Assembly (NCBI RefSeq): GCF_030269515.1
Contig: NZ_BSTM01000024.1
Span: 1-64,000, forward strand
Direction: 5' to 3'
From: Actinomadura sp. NBRC 104412
GTDB taxonomy: Bacteria > Actinomycetota > Actinomycetes > Streptosporangiales > Streptosporangiaceae
DNA length: 64,000 nt
Part shown: positions 33,440 through 44,292 of the stretch, one piece after another
How positions within the stretch are numbered: position 1 is the stretch's first letter
How the letters are laid out: every line of letters begins with the position of its first letter
Made by a program: the position numbers and the translations under genes
Notes under the pieces: generated by a model
The model's input: the letters and a program-made list of their open reading frames with translations, nothing else
What the model was told of the DNA's origin: nothing
The model's database searches: none

Positions 33440-35095
33440 ATGATGTCCACGCAGGTCGAGGCCGCGCGATTGCTGGTCCGCACGCTGGAGGCCGAAGGCG
33501 TGCGGTACGTGTTCGGCCTGCCCGGCGAGGAGAACATCCACTTCGTCGACGCGCTGCGCGACTCGCCGATCCGGTACGTGCTGGTCAGGCACGAGCAGGG
33601 CGCGGCGTTCATGGCCGAGATCTACGGCCGGCTGACCGGGCGGGCCGGGGTGGCCTCGGCCACGCTCGGCCCCGGCGCGATCAACCTTCAGCTCGGCGTG
33701 GCGGACGCCACCACCAACAGCACCCCGGTCGTGGCGATCTCCGCACAGGTCGGCCTCGACCGGATCTACAAGGAGTCGCACCAGATCGTCGACCTGGTCG
33801 CGATGTTCAAGCCCATCACCAAGTGGGCGGACCTGGTGCTCACCGCCGAGGCGCTGCCGGAGATGGTGCGCAAGGCGTTCAAGACCGCGCAGACCGAGCG
33901 TCCCGGCGCCGTCTACCTCGCCATCCCCGAGGACGTCGAGGCCGCGACGGTCGACGGCGAACTCAGGCCGCTGCCCGTGAACGTGGTCCGCCCGCAGGAG
34001 CCGTCGGCCTCGCAGATCGCCCGCGCCGCCGACGTCCTCGCCCTCGCCGAACGGCCGATCGTCCTGGCCGGGCACGGCGCCACCCGCAACCACGCGTCAC
34101 AGGCGCTGATCGACTTCGCCGAGCTCCTCGGGCTGCCGGTCGCGACCACCTTCAACGGCAAGGGCGTGTTCCCCGACGACCATCCCAAGGCGCTCGGCGC
34201 CGTCGGTTTCATGCGGCACGACTACGTCAACTTCGGCTTCGACGCGGCCGACGTGCTGATCACGGTCGGGTACGAGCTCCAGGAGTTCGACCCCGCCAAG
34301 ATCAACCCCAAGGGCGACAAGAAGATCATTCATATCCACCGGTTCCCCGCCGAAGTGGACGAACACTACCCGGTGCAGGTCGGCATCCAAGGCGACATCT
34401 CACGCTCCCTCATCGAACTCGGCGAGGCCACCCGCCGCCGCTTCGACCTCAACGGCACCGAGCACACCATCCGCCGGATGATCCGCGAGGAACTGGACCG
34501 GGGCCGCGCCGACGACGGCTTCCCTATGTCGCCGCTACGCGTGGTCGCCGACATCCGCGAGGCGATGGGACGCCACGACATCGTGCTGGCCGACACCGGC
34601 GCGGTGAAGATGTGGATGGCCCGGCTCTACCCGACCTACGAGCCCAACACGCTGCTCGTCTCCAACGGCCTGTCCTCCATGGGCTTCTCGGTGCCGGGCG
34701 CCATCGCCGCCAAACTCGCCCTCCCCGACCGCAAGGTCCTGGCCGCCACCGGAGACGGCGCGTTCCTGATGAACTCGCAGGAACTGGAAACCGCGATCCG
34801 AGAGAACGTCCCCATCACCGTACTGATCTGGGAGGACGGCGCGTACGGGCTGATCGAATGGAAGATGGACCTGGAACTGGGCCGCAGCTCCAACATCGCG
34901 TTCGGCAACCCCGACTTCGTCGCCTACGCCGAAAGCTTCGGCGCCAAAGGCTACCGAATCACCTCCGCCGACGAACTGCTCCCCACCCTCCGCAAAGCCC
35001 TCTCCGACAACGGCGTCTCCGTCGTCACCGTCCCCGTCGACTACTCCCACAACCTCCGCCTCACCGACGCGCTCATGTCGAGCGGCGGCAGATGA
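33440..35095 (+). CDS. Acetolactate synthase-like TPP enzyme
   Basis: Predicted 551-residue thiamine-diphosphate enzyme. The catalytic Glu lies in VLVRHEQGAAFMAE (about 50), the central domain at 190-330, and the TPP/Mg motif is GDGAFLMNSQELETAIREN (about 435). Length and order match large subunits of acetolactate synthase, AlsS-like catabolic forms and similar decarboxylases. No small regulatory subunit gene is adjacent, which disfavours a branched-chain biosynthetic role. Two ATG codons (33440 and 33443) follow GAAGGGA; I use the first. Tail overlaps the convergent methyltransferase gene by 23 bp. Confidence 0.88.
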   Translation: MMSTQVEAARLLVRTLEAEGVRYVFGLPGEENIHFVDALRDSPIRYVLVRHEQGAAFMAEIYGRLTGRAGVASATLGPGAINLQLGVADATTNSTPVVAISAQVGLDRIYKESHQIVDLVAMFKPITKWADLVLTAEALPEMVRKAFKTAQTERPGAVYLAIPEDVEAATVDGELRPLPVNVVRPQEPSASQIARAADVLALAERPIVLAGHGATRNHASQALIDFAELLGLPVATTFNGKGVFPDDHPKALGAVGFMRHDYVNFGFDAADVLITVGYELQEFDPAKINPKGDKKIIHIHRFPAEVDEHYPVQVGIQGDISRSLIELGEATRRRFDLNGTEHTIRRMIREELDRGRADDGFPMSPLRVVADIREAMGRHDIVLADTGAVKMWMARLYPTYEPNTLLVSNGLSSMGFSVPGAIAAKLALPDRKVLAATGDGAFLMNSQELETAIRENVPITVLIWEDGAYGLIEWKMDLELGRSSNIAFGNPDFVAYAESFGAKGYRITSADELLPTLRKALSDNGVSVVTVPVDYSHNLRLTDALMSSGGR

Positions 35096-35873
35096 TTTCG
35101 CCGTGGAGGACGGCGAACCAGGCGTCTTCTGCTGCGGCCCAGGACTTCCAGCCCTCGTACACGCGCTGCAGGCGTTCGCGTGTCGCGTGTCCGCCCGCGA
35201 TGGCGCGCTCGGCCACGTGGGAGCGGACCATCCGGCCGCCCCAGGTTTCGCTCCACCACTCGCGCTCCTCCGGTGTGGAGAAGCACCAGGTGGAGGCGCC
35301 GGCGTCGATCTCGCTGAAGCCCGCCTCGCGGGCCCAGGCGAGCATGCGTCGCCCGGCGTCCGGCTCGCCGCCCACCTCGCGCGCCACCCGGTAGTAGATC
35401 GGCAGCCAGTCGTCCATGCCGGGCGGCCTCGGATGCCAGACCATCCCGCCGAAGTCCGCCTCGCGCGCCGCCACCACGCCGCCCGGCTTGCACACCCGCC
35501 GCATCTCCCGCAGGGCCTGGACGGGGTCGGCCAGGTGCTGGAGCACCTGGTGGGCGTGGACGACGTCGAAGGTGGCGTCCGGGAAGTCCAGGGCGAGCAC
35601 GTCCCCCACCGTGAACTCGACGTTGGTCACGCCGTGCGCCTCGGCCGTCCGCCGTGCCTCGTCCAGGATGCCGGGCGCGGAGTCGATGGCGGTCACGGTG
35701 CCGGGGGCGACCCGTGCGGCCAGGCCCGCGGTGATCGTGCCCGGTCCGCAGCCCACGTCCAGCAGGGAGAGCCCGGGACGCAGGTGCCCGAGCAGGTACG
35801 CCGCCGAGTTCTCGGCGGTGCGCCACTGGTGGGAGGCCAGCACTGTCGCGTCGTGTCCGTGGAGGTAGTCCAT
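35073..35873 (-). CDS. Class I SAM-dependent methyltransferase
   Basis: Predicted 266-residue methyltransferase of the UbiE/Coq5-like type. SAM motif I is LLDVGCGPGTITAGLA (about 38-53), motif II VTAIDSAPGILDEAR, and the following region DVVHAHQVLQHLADPVQALREM. ATG 35873 is preceded by purines; an upstream start adds 25 poorly conserved residues. The C-terminal part (EREWWSETWGGRM) is seen in small-molecule methyltransferases of actinobacteria. Substrate unknown. Confidence 0.88.
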   Translation of the reverse strand: MDYLHGHDATVLASHQWRTAENSAAYLLGHLRPGLSLLDVGCGPGTITAGLAARVAPGTVTAIDSAPGILDEARRTAEAHGVTNVEFTVGDVLALDFPDATFDVVHAHQVLQHLADPVQALREMRRVCKPGGVVAAREADFGGMVWHPRPPGMDDWLPIYYRVAREVGGEPDAGRRMLAWAREAGFSEIDAGASTWCFSTPEEREWWSETWGGRMVRSHVAERAIAGGHATRERLQRVYEGWKSWAAAEDAWFAVLHGEIICRRST

Positions 35874-35946
35874 GCCGGAGACGGTAACCCAGCCGACCAG
35901 TATTTGAGAATGGTGTCTTGGGATGTGAGATGGCGGTGCCAAGAGC

Positions 35947-35982
35947 AACGGGGCGGAGACGACGATTCGTCTCCGCCCCGTT
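35947..35982. terminator. Perfect 16-bp terminator hairpin
   Basis: AACGGGGCGGAGACGA (35947-35962) pairs without mismatch with 35967-35982 around a CGAT loop, flanked by T and A residues on opposite sides. It follows the leftward small gene ending at 36003, and would insulate it from the methyltransferase gene. Confidence 0.8.
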
Positions 35983-36002
35983 TCGGGTCAGGTAGGGTGC
36001 GG

Positions 36003-36227
36003 CTACGCGGCCTCGGCGAAGGTCCGGCGGCGCGCGGGCATCCGGCGCGTGGCGGGCAGGGGCTCGACGACGGCCAGCGCGGGCAGTGCCTCGACGGCGG
36101 CGGTCTCGGCGTAGGCGTTGATCGCGAGGTGGGACAGCTCGGTGAGCCACGGCTCGATGACGGTCCGCTCGGCGGGACCGTGCAACCGCGGACGTGAGAT
36201 GTGAGACGTGCCGGTCGCTGCGCTCAC
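36003..36227 (-). CDS. Small hypothetical protein with basic C-terminus
   Basis: Not recognised. From a GTG at 36227 with AGGGG 8 nt upstream it encodes 74 residues: Ser/Thr-rich start, AERTVIEPWLTELSHLAINAYAET, and a basic end (RRMPARRRTFAEAA). (Key positions: EPWLTELSHL about 24-33.) A GTG at 36233 is also possible. A strong terminator follows its stop, which supports it being a real transcription unit. No membrane segment. Confidence 0.5.
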   Translation of the reverse strand: MSAATGTSHISRPRLHGPAERTVIEPWLTELSHLAINAYAETAAVEALPALAVVEPLPATRRMPARRRTFAEAA

Positions 36228-36414
36228 TGCCACTACCCCTTTCGGCACACCGGTGGCGCCCTCCCCCTGAGACCGCCTCACCGGAAACGGGATGTATCCG
36301 GAGATACGCACCGAACAATCTCCCCGGTTCGATGCCCTACTCAACGATGTACCCCGTCATCACATTTCTAACGTAGGCATCAGCACTGACATTTCTTCGC
36401 CGGGAGGGATCGCA

Positions 36415-36786
36415 CTGGTACCGGAGTCGCTCTACGGCCTGCCCGCCGTGGTGCCGCTGGTGTGGCTGGTGGCCGCCGGCGGCTGGATCGCCGTCGCGGC
36501 GGGCCTGCGCCGAGGGCTGTCCGGGCAGGCCCGCCGCGCCGCACTGATCGCGCACGTCATGACCGCTCCCGGGGTGGTGCTGGTCTGCGCGACCCTGGGG
36601 TTCGGCTTCCTGTACGCGACGGTCGCGCTGACCGCCGAGTGGTGGGCGCTGATCGTCGCCACGAGGCTGCGGCCCGAGCGGCTGGTGGCGTCGGGCTCGC
36701 CGCCCCGGCTGGCCGTCTGGTCGGCGCTGGCCGCGCTCGCCCTGCTCGGCGGCACCCATCTGGTGCATCTGGCGCCGAACGGCTGA
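36415..36786 (+). CDS. Small membrane protein, probable CTG start
   Basis: A 123-residue membrane protein of unknown function with four hydrophobic helices (VVPLVWLVAAGGWIAVAAG, APGVVLVCATLGFGFLYATV, EWWALIVAT and LAVWSALAALALLGG). A perfect GGGAGGG site (36402-36408) lies 6 nt before CTG at 36415, and no ATG, GTG or TTG is in frame near it. An ATG at 36292 would add 41 residues but lacks a site. The CTG is therefore my preferred start. Next gene is 93 bp downstream. Confidence 0.6.
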   Translation: MVPESLYGLPAVVPLVWLVAAGGWIAVAAGLRRGLSGQARRAALIAHVMTAPGVVLVCATLGFGFLYATVALTAEWWALIVATRLRPERLVASGSPPRLAVWSALAALALLGGTHLVHLAPNG

Positions 36787-36879
36787 TCACGCGATTTTCG
36801 GCACAATCGTCCGGCGAACGACCTGATCTCATTAAAGGTACGTAGTATCCGGGCAGGCCCGTCCCCTCGGAGGTGGCTC

Positions 36880-37560
36880 ATGCCGTGTGCGCTGTGCGGC
36901 GACATCATCCCGACCGAGGTCGCCCGGTGCCCGGCCTGCGGTGCCTGGGCGCGCCGGCGGGACTTCCGCGCCGTCGGGGTGGCGGTGTTCATGCTGCTCG
37001 GCTTCAACGCGTTCATCGCGCTGGGCTCCGGGATCAGCATGGTCCGGCTCATCGGCCCGCTGCGCGACGCGACCCGGGACACCTACGACCCGGCGGTCAC
37101 CTGGCGGGCGCTGTCCCCGTACGTCGAGGTGTTCATCCTCGGCGCGGTCATGGCGGGGGTCACGGGCCTGCTGTATCTGGGGTGGCTCTGGCGCGCGCAC
37201 CGGCAGTCCCCCGGCCCGCACCGGTACGGCAGGGCGTGGGTGGTGCTGGGCTGGGTCGTCCCCCTGGGCGTCCTGTGGATCCCGCCGAGGGTCGTGTACG
37301 ACGTGTGGGTCACCAGCGGGCGGCTCCGCACCGCGCAACGGCATGTCGCGGCGGCGGTCGTGGGCGCCTGGTGGACGTGCGTCCTGCTGGGCATCCTCCT
37401 GGCCCGGCTGTTCTCGGGCCTCGGCGTCCACACCCTCCCGGACGCGCGGCTCGCCGTGCACGTCGGCGTCGCCGCGGCGGCCTGCCAGGCGCTGGCCGCC
37501 GCGCTGTGCATGGCCACCGTCTTCGAGATCACCCGCGCCCAGGTCGCCAGAGAGACCTGA
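36880..37560 (+). CDS. DUF4328 membrane protein with zinc-ribbon N-terminus
   Basis: Predicted 226-residue protein. The start MPCALCGDIIPTEVARCPACG is a C-x2-C/C-x2-C zinc ribbon, followed by about six hydrophobic helices (such as VAVFMLLGFNAFIALGSG near 34 and VVLGWVVPLGVLWIPPRVV near 120), as in DUF4328 proteins. The PPRVVYDVW sequence is characteristic of that family. ATG follows GGAGGTGGCTC. Function unknown. Convergent with the polymerase gene 4 bp away. Confidence 0.82.
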   Translation: MPCALCGDIIPTEVARCPACGAWARRRDFRAVGVAVFMLLGFNAFIALGSGISMVRLIGPLRDATRDTYDPAVTWRALSPYVEVFILGAVMAGVTGLLYLGWLWRAHRQSPGPHRYGRAWVVLGWVVPLGVLWIPPRVVYDVWVTSGRLRTAQRHVAAAVVGAWWTCVLLGILLARLFSGLGVHTLPDARLAVHVGVAAAACQALAAALCMATVFEITRAQVARET

Positions 37561-37564
37561 CCCG

Positions 37565-40500
37565 CTAGGGCGACGTCGGCCCCGAACTGCCGCCGCTGGC
37601 GTACCACAGCCTGGCGGGCGGGCGCTTCACCGTCTCCCCCGCGTGCCCGATGTCGGCGTACGGGGACATCGCGAACCCGTTGGCGTACAGGACGCGACGG
37701 GCCACCGGACGCGCGGGCCCACCCCCGCGCGCCGGGGCCATCGCCCGCCGCAGCGCCTCGTCCCCGCCCTGCCGCCACGCCTCGTACAGGACGGTCAGGT
37801 CCCAGCAGTCGGACCCGGTGATCGACACCACCTCCGAGGGCGGTCCGGCGGACGGCTTCCCCGCCCGCCGCGCCACCCGTACCCAGGGACGGCGGAGCCT
37901 GCCCCGGACGACCATCAGCCACGAGCCGAACACGGTGGCGGCGCAGCGGTCCTGGACGGACTCGAAGAACGCCAGGTCGACCGGGCCGGTGGAGTCGTCG
38001 AGCGTGGCGAAGATGATCCGCTGCCCCGACCGCACCGCCGGTGTCTGGGTGGCGACCTTGACCCCGGCGACCAGCACGTCCTCCCCCTCGCGGCGGGACG
38101 GCAGGTCGCGGGCGCGGACCACGCCGAGCCGGTCGAGCAGCGCGTCGTAGAAGGTCAGCACGTGCCGGCTGACGTCGATGCCGAGGATGTCCAGCTCCGC
38201 CTCGACCATCTCGCCGGGCGTCATCGGCGGCAGCTCCCCGACCGGGATCGGCTCCAGGGTCCCGCCCTCCGCCACGGGATCCTCAAGGGCGAGCTGCCCC
38301 TCCACGACCGTCCCGGGACGCGCGGACGAGCGGTCCAGCGCGCCGACCCGGCAGAGCAGATCCCGCCGCGTCGGCACCCCGGCGTCCCCGATGCCGTACA
38401 GGGCGTCGAACCCTCCGGCGAGCACCAGCCGTTCGGCGGTGGGACGGGACACGCGGGCACGCCGCCAGAACTCGGTCAGCGACCGGTAGGGCCGCCCCGC
38501 GACGATCCGCTCGATCTCGGCCTCGCTGATCCCCCGGACCTCGCTGAGCGCCACCCTGATGCCCCGCGTGCCGTCCGCCGTGGGCTCGGCCTGCCAGGAC
38601 GCGCCCGAGGCGTTGACGTCCAGCGGCAGGATCGGGACGCCGAAGCGCCGCGCGTCGTCCAGGATCACCCGCTTGGGGTACATGCCGGGATCATGGGTGA
38701 GCACGCCCGCATAGAACGCCGCGGGGTGATGCCGTTTCAGCCAGGCCGACTGGTACGTGGGCAGCGCGAACGACGCGGCGTGCGCCTTGCAGAACCCGAA
38801 CGCCCCGAACGCGGTCAGCGTCCGCCAGACCCTGGCGACCGTCCCCTCGCTGTAGCCGCGTGCCAGCGCGCGTTCCCGGAACCATGTGCCGACCTCGGCC
38901 TGCCCCTCCTCGTCGGAGAGGGCGCGGCGCGCCGCCTCGGCGTCCGACAGCCCGCAGCCGGTCATCACGTCCAGGACGCGCAGCACCTGCTCGTGGAAGA
39001 CCACCACGCCCAGGCTCTCGCGTAACGGCCCGGCCAGGTCGGGATGCGGGTACGCGGGCTCGCGGAGCCCGTGCCGTGCCGCCAGGAACGGGGTGACCAT
39101 GTCGGAGTTGACCGGCCCCGGCCGGAACAGCGAGATGTCGATGATCAGGTCGCCCATGGTGCGCGGCAGCAGCTTGCCGACCAGCTCGCGCTGGCCCGGC
39201 GACTCGATCTGGAAGCAGCCCAGCGTCCTGGACGCGCAGATCATCTCGTAGGTGGGGCCGTCGTCGTGCGGGACGGCCTCCAGGTCGATCCGCGTGCCCT
39301 CGACCCGTTCGATCTCGTCCACCGCGTGCGCCATCGCCGACTGCATCCGCACCCCGAGGACGTCCAGCTTGAGCAGGCCCATGGCCTCGACGTCGTCCTT
39401 GTCGAACTGGCTCATCGGGAAGCCGAGCAGGCTCGGCTCCACCGGCGTGCGGTCGCGCAGCGTCGCGTTCGACAGCAGGACGCCGCAGGGGTGCATCGCG
39501 ACGTGCCGGGGCAGCCCGTCCAGCCGCTCGGCGATCCGGAAGATCACCCCGAGCCGTCCGTGCGCCAGGTTGCTCTGCCGCAGCTCGGGCAGGTCGTGCA
39601 GGGCGGCGCGGATCTGCTTGGCCCTGATGTGCGGGAACGCCTTGGCGATCGCGTCGATCTCGGCGGGCGGCAGCCCGATCGCGCCGCCCACGTCCCGGAT
39701 GGCGCTGCGCGCACGGTAGGTCTCCATCATCGACACGCACGCCACGCTGTCCTCGCCGAACCGCTCGAACAGCGCGCGGTACGCCTCAAGCCGCCGCGCC
39801 GACTCCACGTCCAGGTCGATGTCGGGCAGGCCGGGACGGCTGTCGGCCAGGAACCGCTCCATCACCAGGTCGTGCCGGAGCGGGTCGAGGTCGCCGATGC
39901 CGAGCAGGTAGTTGACCAGGCTGCCCGCGCCCGACCCGCGGATCGCGCAGCGGATGCCCTGCGAGCGGATCAGCGCGGCGGCGTCGGCGACGGTGAGGAA
40001 GTAGGCGGCCAGGCCCTTGCGCGCGATGATGCCCAGCTCGTGCTCCAGGCGCCGTGCCGCCTCGGCCGAGCGGTCCAGCCCGCGCCGCACCAGGCCCTCG
40101 CCGCACCTGGCGACCAGCCGCCCGTACGGGTCGGCGCCGGTCTCCGGCAGGTGGACGTCGTCCATCCCCAGGTCGTGGCCGGGGTCGAGGGCGCAGCGTT
40201 CCGACAGCCGCCGCGTCGCGTCCAGCAGTGCCCGCGCCTCGGCCGCGTCCGGGCCGCACACCCGCTCGGCGATGCGCCGCATCTCCGGGACCGACTTGAG
40301 GTAGGCGTGGCCGGTCTGGTCCTCCAGGTGTCGCCGATGCAGCGGGACGAGGCGGCGCGCCACGTCCAGCACCTGCGCCACGGGGTAGTCCGAGGGCTCC
40401 AGGTAGCGCACGGGGTTGGTCAGCACCGCGGGGACCCCGGCCTCGCGTGCCAGCGCCAGCATCCGGGCGGCCTCGAACGTCTCCCCCTTGCCGTGCTGGT

Positions 40501-40963
40501 CGACGATCTCCACGACCGTCTCGGCCGTCTCCCGCCAGGCCGCCAGCCGTGCCGCCGCCAGGTCGGGACGGCGGTCGGCGATCGCGCGTCCCACGTCCGA
40601 GCGCGGGCCGAGCAGCACCACCAGCCCGCCGGCGTGCGCTCCGATCAGCTCCCGGCTCGCGACGGGCGCGCCGCGCTCCCCCGCCTCGTGCGCGGCCGTG
40701 ACCAGCCTGCACAGCGATCCCCACCCGGTGCGCCCGGTCGCCAGCACCACCACCCGTCCGGCGCCGGTGGCCAGGTCGGCTCCCAGGACGGGGCGCAGTC
40801 CCGCGGCGCGGCAGGCGAGCACATGCTTGACCGCGCCGTACAGGCCGTCCCTGTCGGTGAGCGCCAGCGTCTCCATGCCCAGCTCCGCCGCGCGCGCGGC
40901 GAGCAGGCGCGGCGGCGCGACGCCATGGCGCAAGGAGAACGAGGACGCGACATGCAGGTGCAT
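37565..40963 (-). CDS. dnaE2: DNA polymerase III alpha subunit, DnaE2 error-prone type
   Basis: Predicted 1132-residue C-family polymerase used for damage-tolerant synthesis. A PHP domain starts at residue 1 (MHLHVASSFSLRHG). The palm has RGSGAGSLVNYLLGI and catalytic acidic residues in GLPDIDLDVES and LLKLDVLG. A helix-hairpin-helix and OB-fold region follow (VLVAGVKVATQTPAVRSG). Length fits DnaE2 (about 1050-1150) rather than replicative DnaE1 (about 1180). Association with DUF6504 and an SOS box upstream supports DnaE2. I see no imuB or imuA beside it. Confidence 0.88.
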   Translation of the reverse strand: MHLHVASSFSLRHGVAPPRLLAARAAELGMETLALTDRDGLYGAVKHVLACRAAGLRPVLGADLATGAGRVVVLATGRTGWGSLCRLVTAAHEAGERGAPVASRELIGAHAGGLVVLLGPRSDVGRAIADRRPDLAAARLAAWRETAETVVEIVDQHGKGETFEAARMLALAREAGVPAVLTNPVRYLEPSDYPVAQVLDVARRLVPLHRRHLEDQTGHAYLKSVPEMRRIAERVCGPDAAEARALLDATRRLSERCALDPGHDLGMDDVHLPETGADPYGRLVARCGEGLVRRGLDRSAEAARRLEHELGIIARKGLAAYFLTVADAAALIRSQGIRCAIRGSGAGSLVNYLLGIGDLDPLRHDLVMERFLADSRPGLPDIDLDVESARRLEAYRALFERFGEDSVACVSMMETYRARSAIRDVGGAIGLPPAEIDAIAKAFPHIRAKQIRAALHDLPELRQSNLAHGRLGVIFRIAERLDGLPRHVAMHPCGVLLSNATLRDRTPVEPSLLGFPMSQFDKDDVEAMGLLKLDVLGVRMQSAMAHAVDEIERVEGTRIDLEAVPHDDGPTYEMICASRTLGCFQIESPGQRELVGKLLPRTMGDLIIDISLFRPGPVNSDMVTPFLAARHGLREPAYPHPDLAGPLRESLGVVVFHEQVLRVLDVMTGCGLSDAEAARRALSDEEGQAEVGTWFRERALARGYSEGTVARVWRTLTAFGAFGFCKAHAASFALPTYQSAWLKRHHPAAFYAGVLTHDPGMYPKRVILDDARRFGVPILPLDVNASGASWQAEPTADGTRGIRVALSEVRGISEAEIERIVAGRPYRSLTEFWRRARVSRPTAERLVLAGGFDALYGIGDAGVPTRRDLLCRVGALDRSSARPGTVVEGQLALEDPVAEGGTLEPIPVGELPPMTPGEMVEAELDILGIDVSRHVLTFYDALLDRLGVVRARDLPSRREGEDVLVAGVKVATQTPAVRSGQRIIFATLDDSTGPVDLAFFESVQDRCAATVFGSWLMVVRGRLRRPWVRVARRAGKPSAGPPSEVVSITGSDCWDLTVLYEAWRQGGDEALRRAMAPARGGGPARPVARRVLYANGFAMSPYADIGHAGETVKRPPARLWYASGGSSGPTSP

Positions 40964-40985
40964 GGGAGCCGACCCCCTTCTCCCG

Positions 40986-41261
40986 CTAGTCCCACACCCG
41001 GGAGAGCAGCCAGGTGTCGGACGCGGTGTCGTGCCGCAGCTCGTACACCCCGATCTCCTGTTCCGGCGTGGCCTCGACCCGCCAGAACTCCCGTTCCCCG
41101 GTGACCTCGGCCTCCGGCTGCTGCTCGCGCCACCAGTCCCGGGTGGTGACCCAGTGCTCCAGTACGCGCCGTACGCTGTAGAGCCGCCCCCGCCAGACGA
41201 ACCGGACCGGGCGCCCGTCGGTCACCCAGACGTCCACCGGATCGCCGAACACGCGCGTCAT
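40986..41261 (-). CDS. DUF6504 protein, dnaE2 companion
   Basis: Predicted 91-residue protein: VDVWVTDGRPVRFVWRGRLY, VRRVLEHWVTTRDWWRE, EREFWRVEATPEQEIGVYEL and TWLLSRVWD. This is the small protein that lies beside dnaE2/imuB genes in many actinobacteria (often named DUF6504). Start ATG 41261 follows GGGGGAGGCAG. Stop is 22 bp before the dnaE2 start, so they form one transcript. Role unknown; probably works with the polymerase. Confidence 0.8.
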   Translation of the reverse strand: MTRVFGDPVDVWVTDGRPVRFVWRGRLYSVRRVLEHWVTTRDWWREQQPEAEVTGEREFWRVEATPEQEIGVYELRHDTASDTWLLSRVWD

Positions 41262-41320
41262 CTGCCTCCCCCGCCTTGAGTCGTATGGCTCACCGCACAG
41301 GGGAAGGCATGCGGCCTGTC

Positions 41321-41336
41321 TCGAACATACGTTCGC
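41321..41336. promoter_or_regulatory. LexA/SOS box
   Basis: TCGAACATACGTTCGC matches the actinobacterial LexA box TCGAAC-N4-GTTCGA at 15 of the expected positions. It lies 60-75 bp upstream of the DUF6504-dnaE2 start. LexA repression released by DNA damage is therefore likely. Confidence 0.8.
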
Positions 41337-41528
41337 AAGAAAGTCTAGGGAAGCCGACCTTCGTAAGCAAGGCGGGAGATTCCCCCCAGTTCCCGACGTT
41401 CGCCACAAAAGCGCAGGTCAGCGGCGTACCGGAAATCCCCTCCCGGCCGCGGCCACCCCCGGCGACGGCCCGTCGATCCAGGGATCCTCGGGGCGAACCA
41501 CATCGATCCAGGACTGACGCTAAGGTTT

Positions 41529-43304
<1,776 letters not shown>

Positions 43305-43310
<6 letters not shown>

Positions 43311-43323
43311 GGGACGCTCAGTC
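43305..43323. terminator. Short hairpin between converging stops
   Basis: GACTGAG (43305-43311) pairs with CTCAGTC (43317-43323) around GGACG. It covers both the kinase stop codon and the end of the convergent hydrolase gene. With only 7 bp it may be weak, but its position suggests a bidirectional terminator. Confidence 0.4.
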
Positions 43324-44292
43324 CGGCACCGGCAGGTAGCCGTCGATCCAGCGGGCCAGCTCGTCGAAGACCTGGTCGCGGACCGGCTTGGCGGACAGCA
43401 CCAGGTCATGGACCCCGCCCTCGATCCGGACGAGCGTGACATGCCGCCCCAGCCGCGGCGCCCAGCGCGCCATGTGCTCCACGTCCAGGACGGCGTCGGC
43501 GCTGCTCAGGTCGGCGACGCCCGGCTTGGGCCGGACGCTGCGGTCCGACGACATCACCAGCACGGGGACGTCGATGTCCAGCCCGGCGTGCAGGCGAAGC
43601 TGACCGCGCCGCACGGCCGCCAGCCACGCGGCCCGCACCGGGAAGCCCACCAGCGGCTTCCACTCCAGGTCGAAGTCCCACTCGCCGTCGTGGTCGCGGT
43701 GGATGCTGCGCACGTACAGGTCGGACACCCCGGCGGGCAGCCTGGCCGTGGGGAACCGCCGTCCCAGCGCCCTCGCCAGGCCGGCGCCCAGCTTCCGCAT
43801 CACCAGCGGCTCGTTGATGTCCAGGAACGGGCTGTTCAGGAACAGCCCGTCCACCAGGCCCCGGCCGCTGACCCGGTCCGCCCACAGCGCGGCGACCAGG
43901 CCGCCGGTGGAGTGGGCGTTGACCAGCAGGACGTCGTGCCCGTCCTCCTCCCGCGCGATCCGCACCGCCTCATCGATCTCCGGGAAGTACTCGGTGAGGC
44001 TGCGCACGAAGTTGGGGGTCTGGTGCGGGCGCAGCGAACGCCCGTACTTGCGCAGGTCGAGGGCGTAGAAGTCGAAGCCGTGCTCCACGTAGAAGTCGGC
44101 CAGGTGCTTCTGGAAGAAGTAGTCGACGAAGCCGTGCACGTACAGCACCGCGCGCCGGCAGGGATCGGTCGAGCGCCGCCGGACGAGCGTGGCGACGACC
44201 TCACCCTCCTCGTCCTCGCCCAGCGGCAGTTCGATCGCCTCGTACCCGTCCCCGAGCACATCGGTGGTCACTTCGATGACTCTGTCGGTCAC
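43318..44292 (-). CDS. Alpha/beta hydrolase, lysophospholipase/monoglyceride lipase-like
   Basis: Predicted 324-residue soluble serine hydrolase. Motifs: VLYVHGFVDYFFQ (oxyanion region, about 45-57), DFYALDLRKYGRS, nucleophile Ser in LVNAHSTGGLVAALWA (about 120; GHSMGG-like with A-H-S-T-G), Asp in VMSSDRSVRP and His in IEGGVHDLVLS. The substitution of T after the Ser is acceptable in the family. Substrate unknown; lipase-like. Confidence 0.87.
   Translation of the reverse strand: MTDRVIEVTTDVLGDGYEAIELPLGEDEEGEVVATLVRRRSTDPCRRAVLYVHGFVDYFFQKHLADFYVEHGFDFYALDLRKYGRSLRPHQTPNFVRSLTEYFPEIDEAVRIAREEDGHDVLLVNAHSTGGLVAALWADRVSGRGLVDGLFLNSPFLDINEPLVMRKLGAGLARALGRRFPTARLPAGVSDLYVRSIHRDHDGEWDFDLEWKPLVGFPVRAAWLAAVRRGQLRLHAGLDIDVPVLVMSSDRSVRPKPGVADLSSADAVLDVEHMARWAPRLGRHVTLVRIEGGVHDLVLSAKPVRDQVFDELARWIDGYLPVPD

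Noticed and set aside
32165-34093. Long minus-strand open frame opposite the oxidoreductase and TPP enzyme genes
   Set aside because: Translation is repetitive Gly/Asp/Arg-rich without family features; both plus-strand genes have clear catalytic motifs.
36292-36414. 41-residue N-terminal extension of the small membrane protein
   Set aside because: No ribosome-binding site and poor, polar sequence; the CTG after GGGAGGG fits better.
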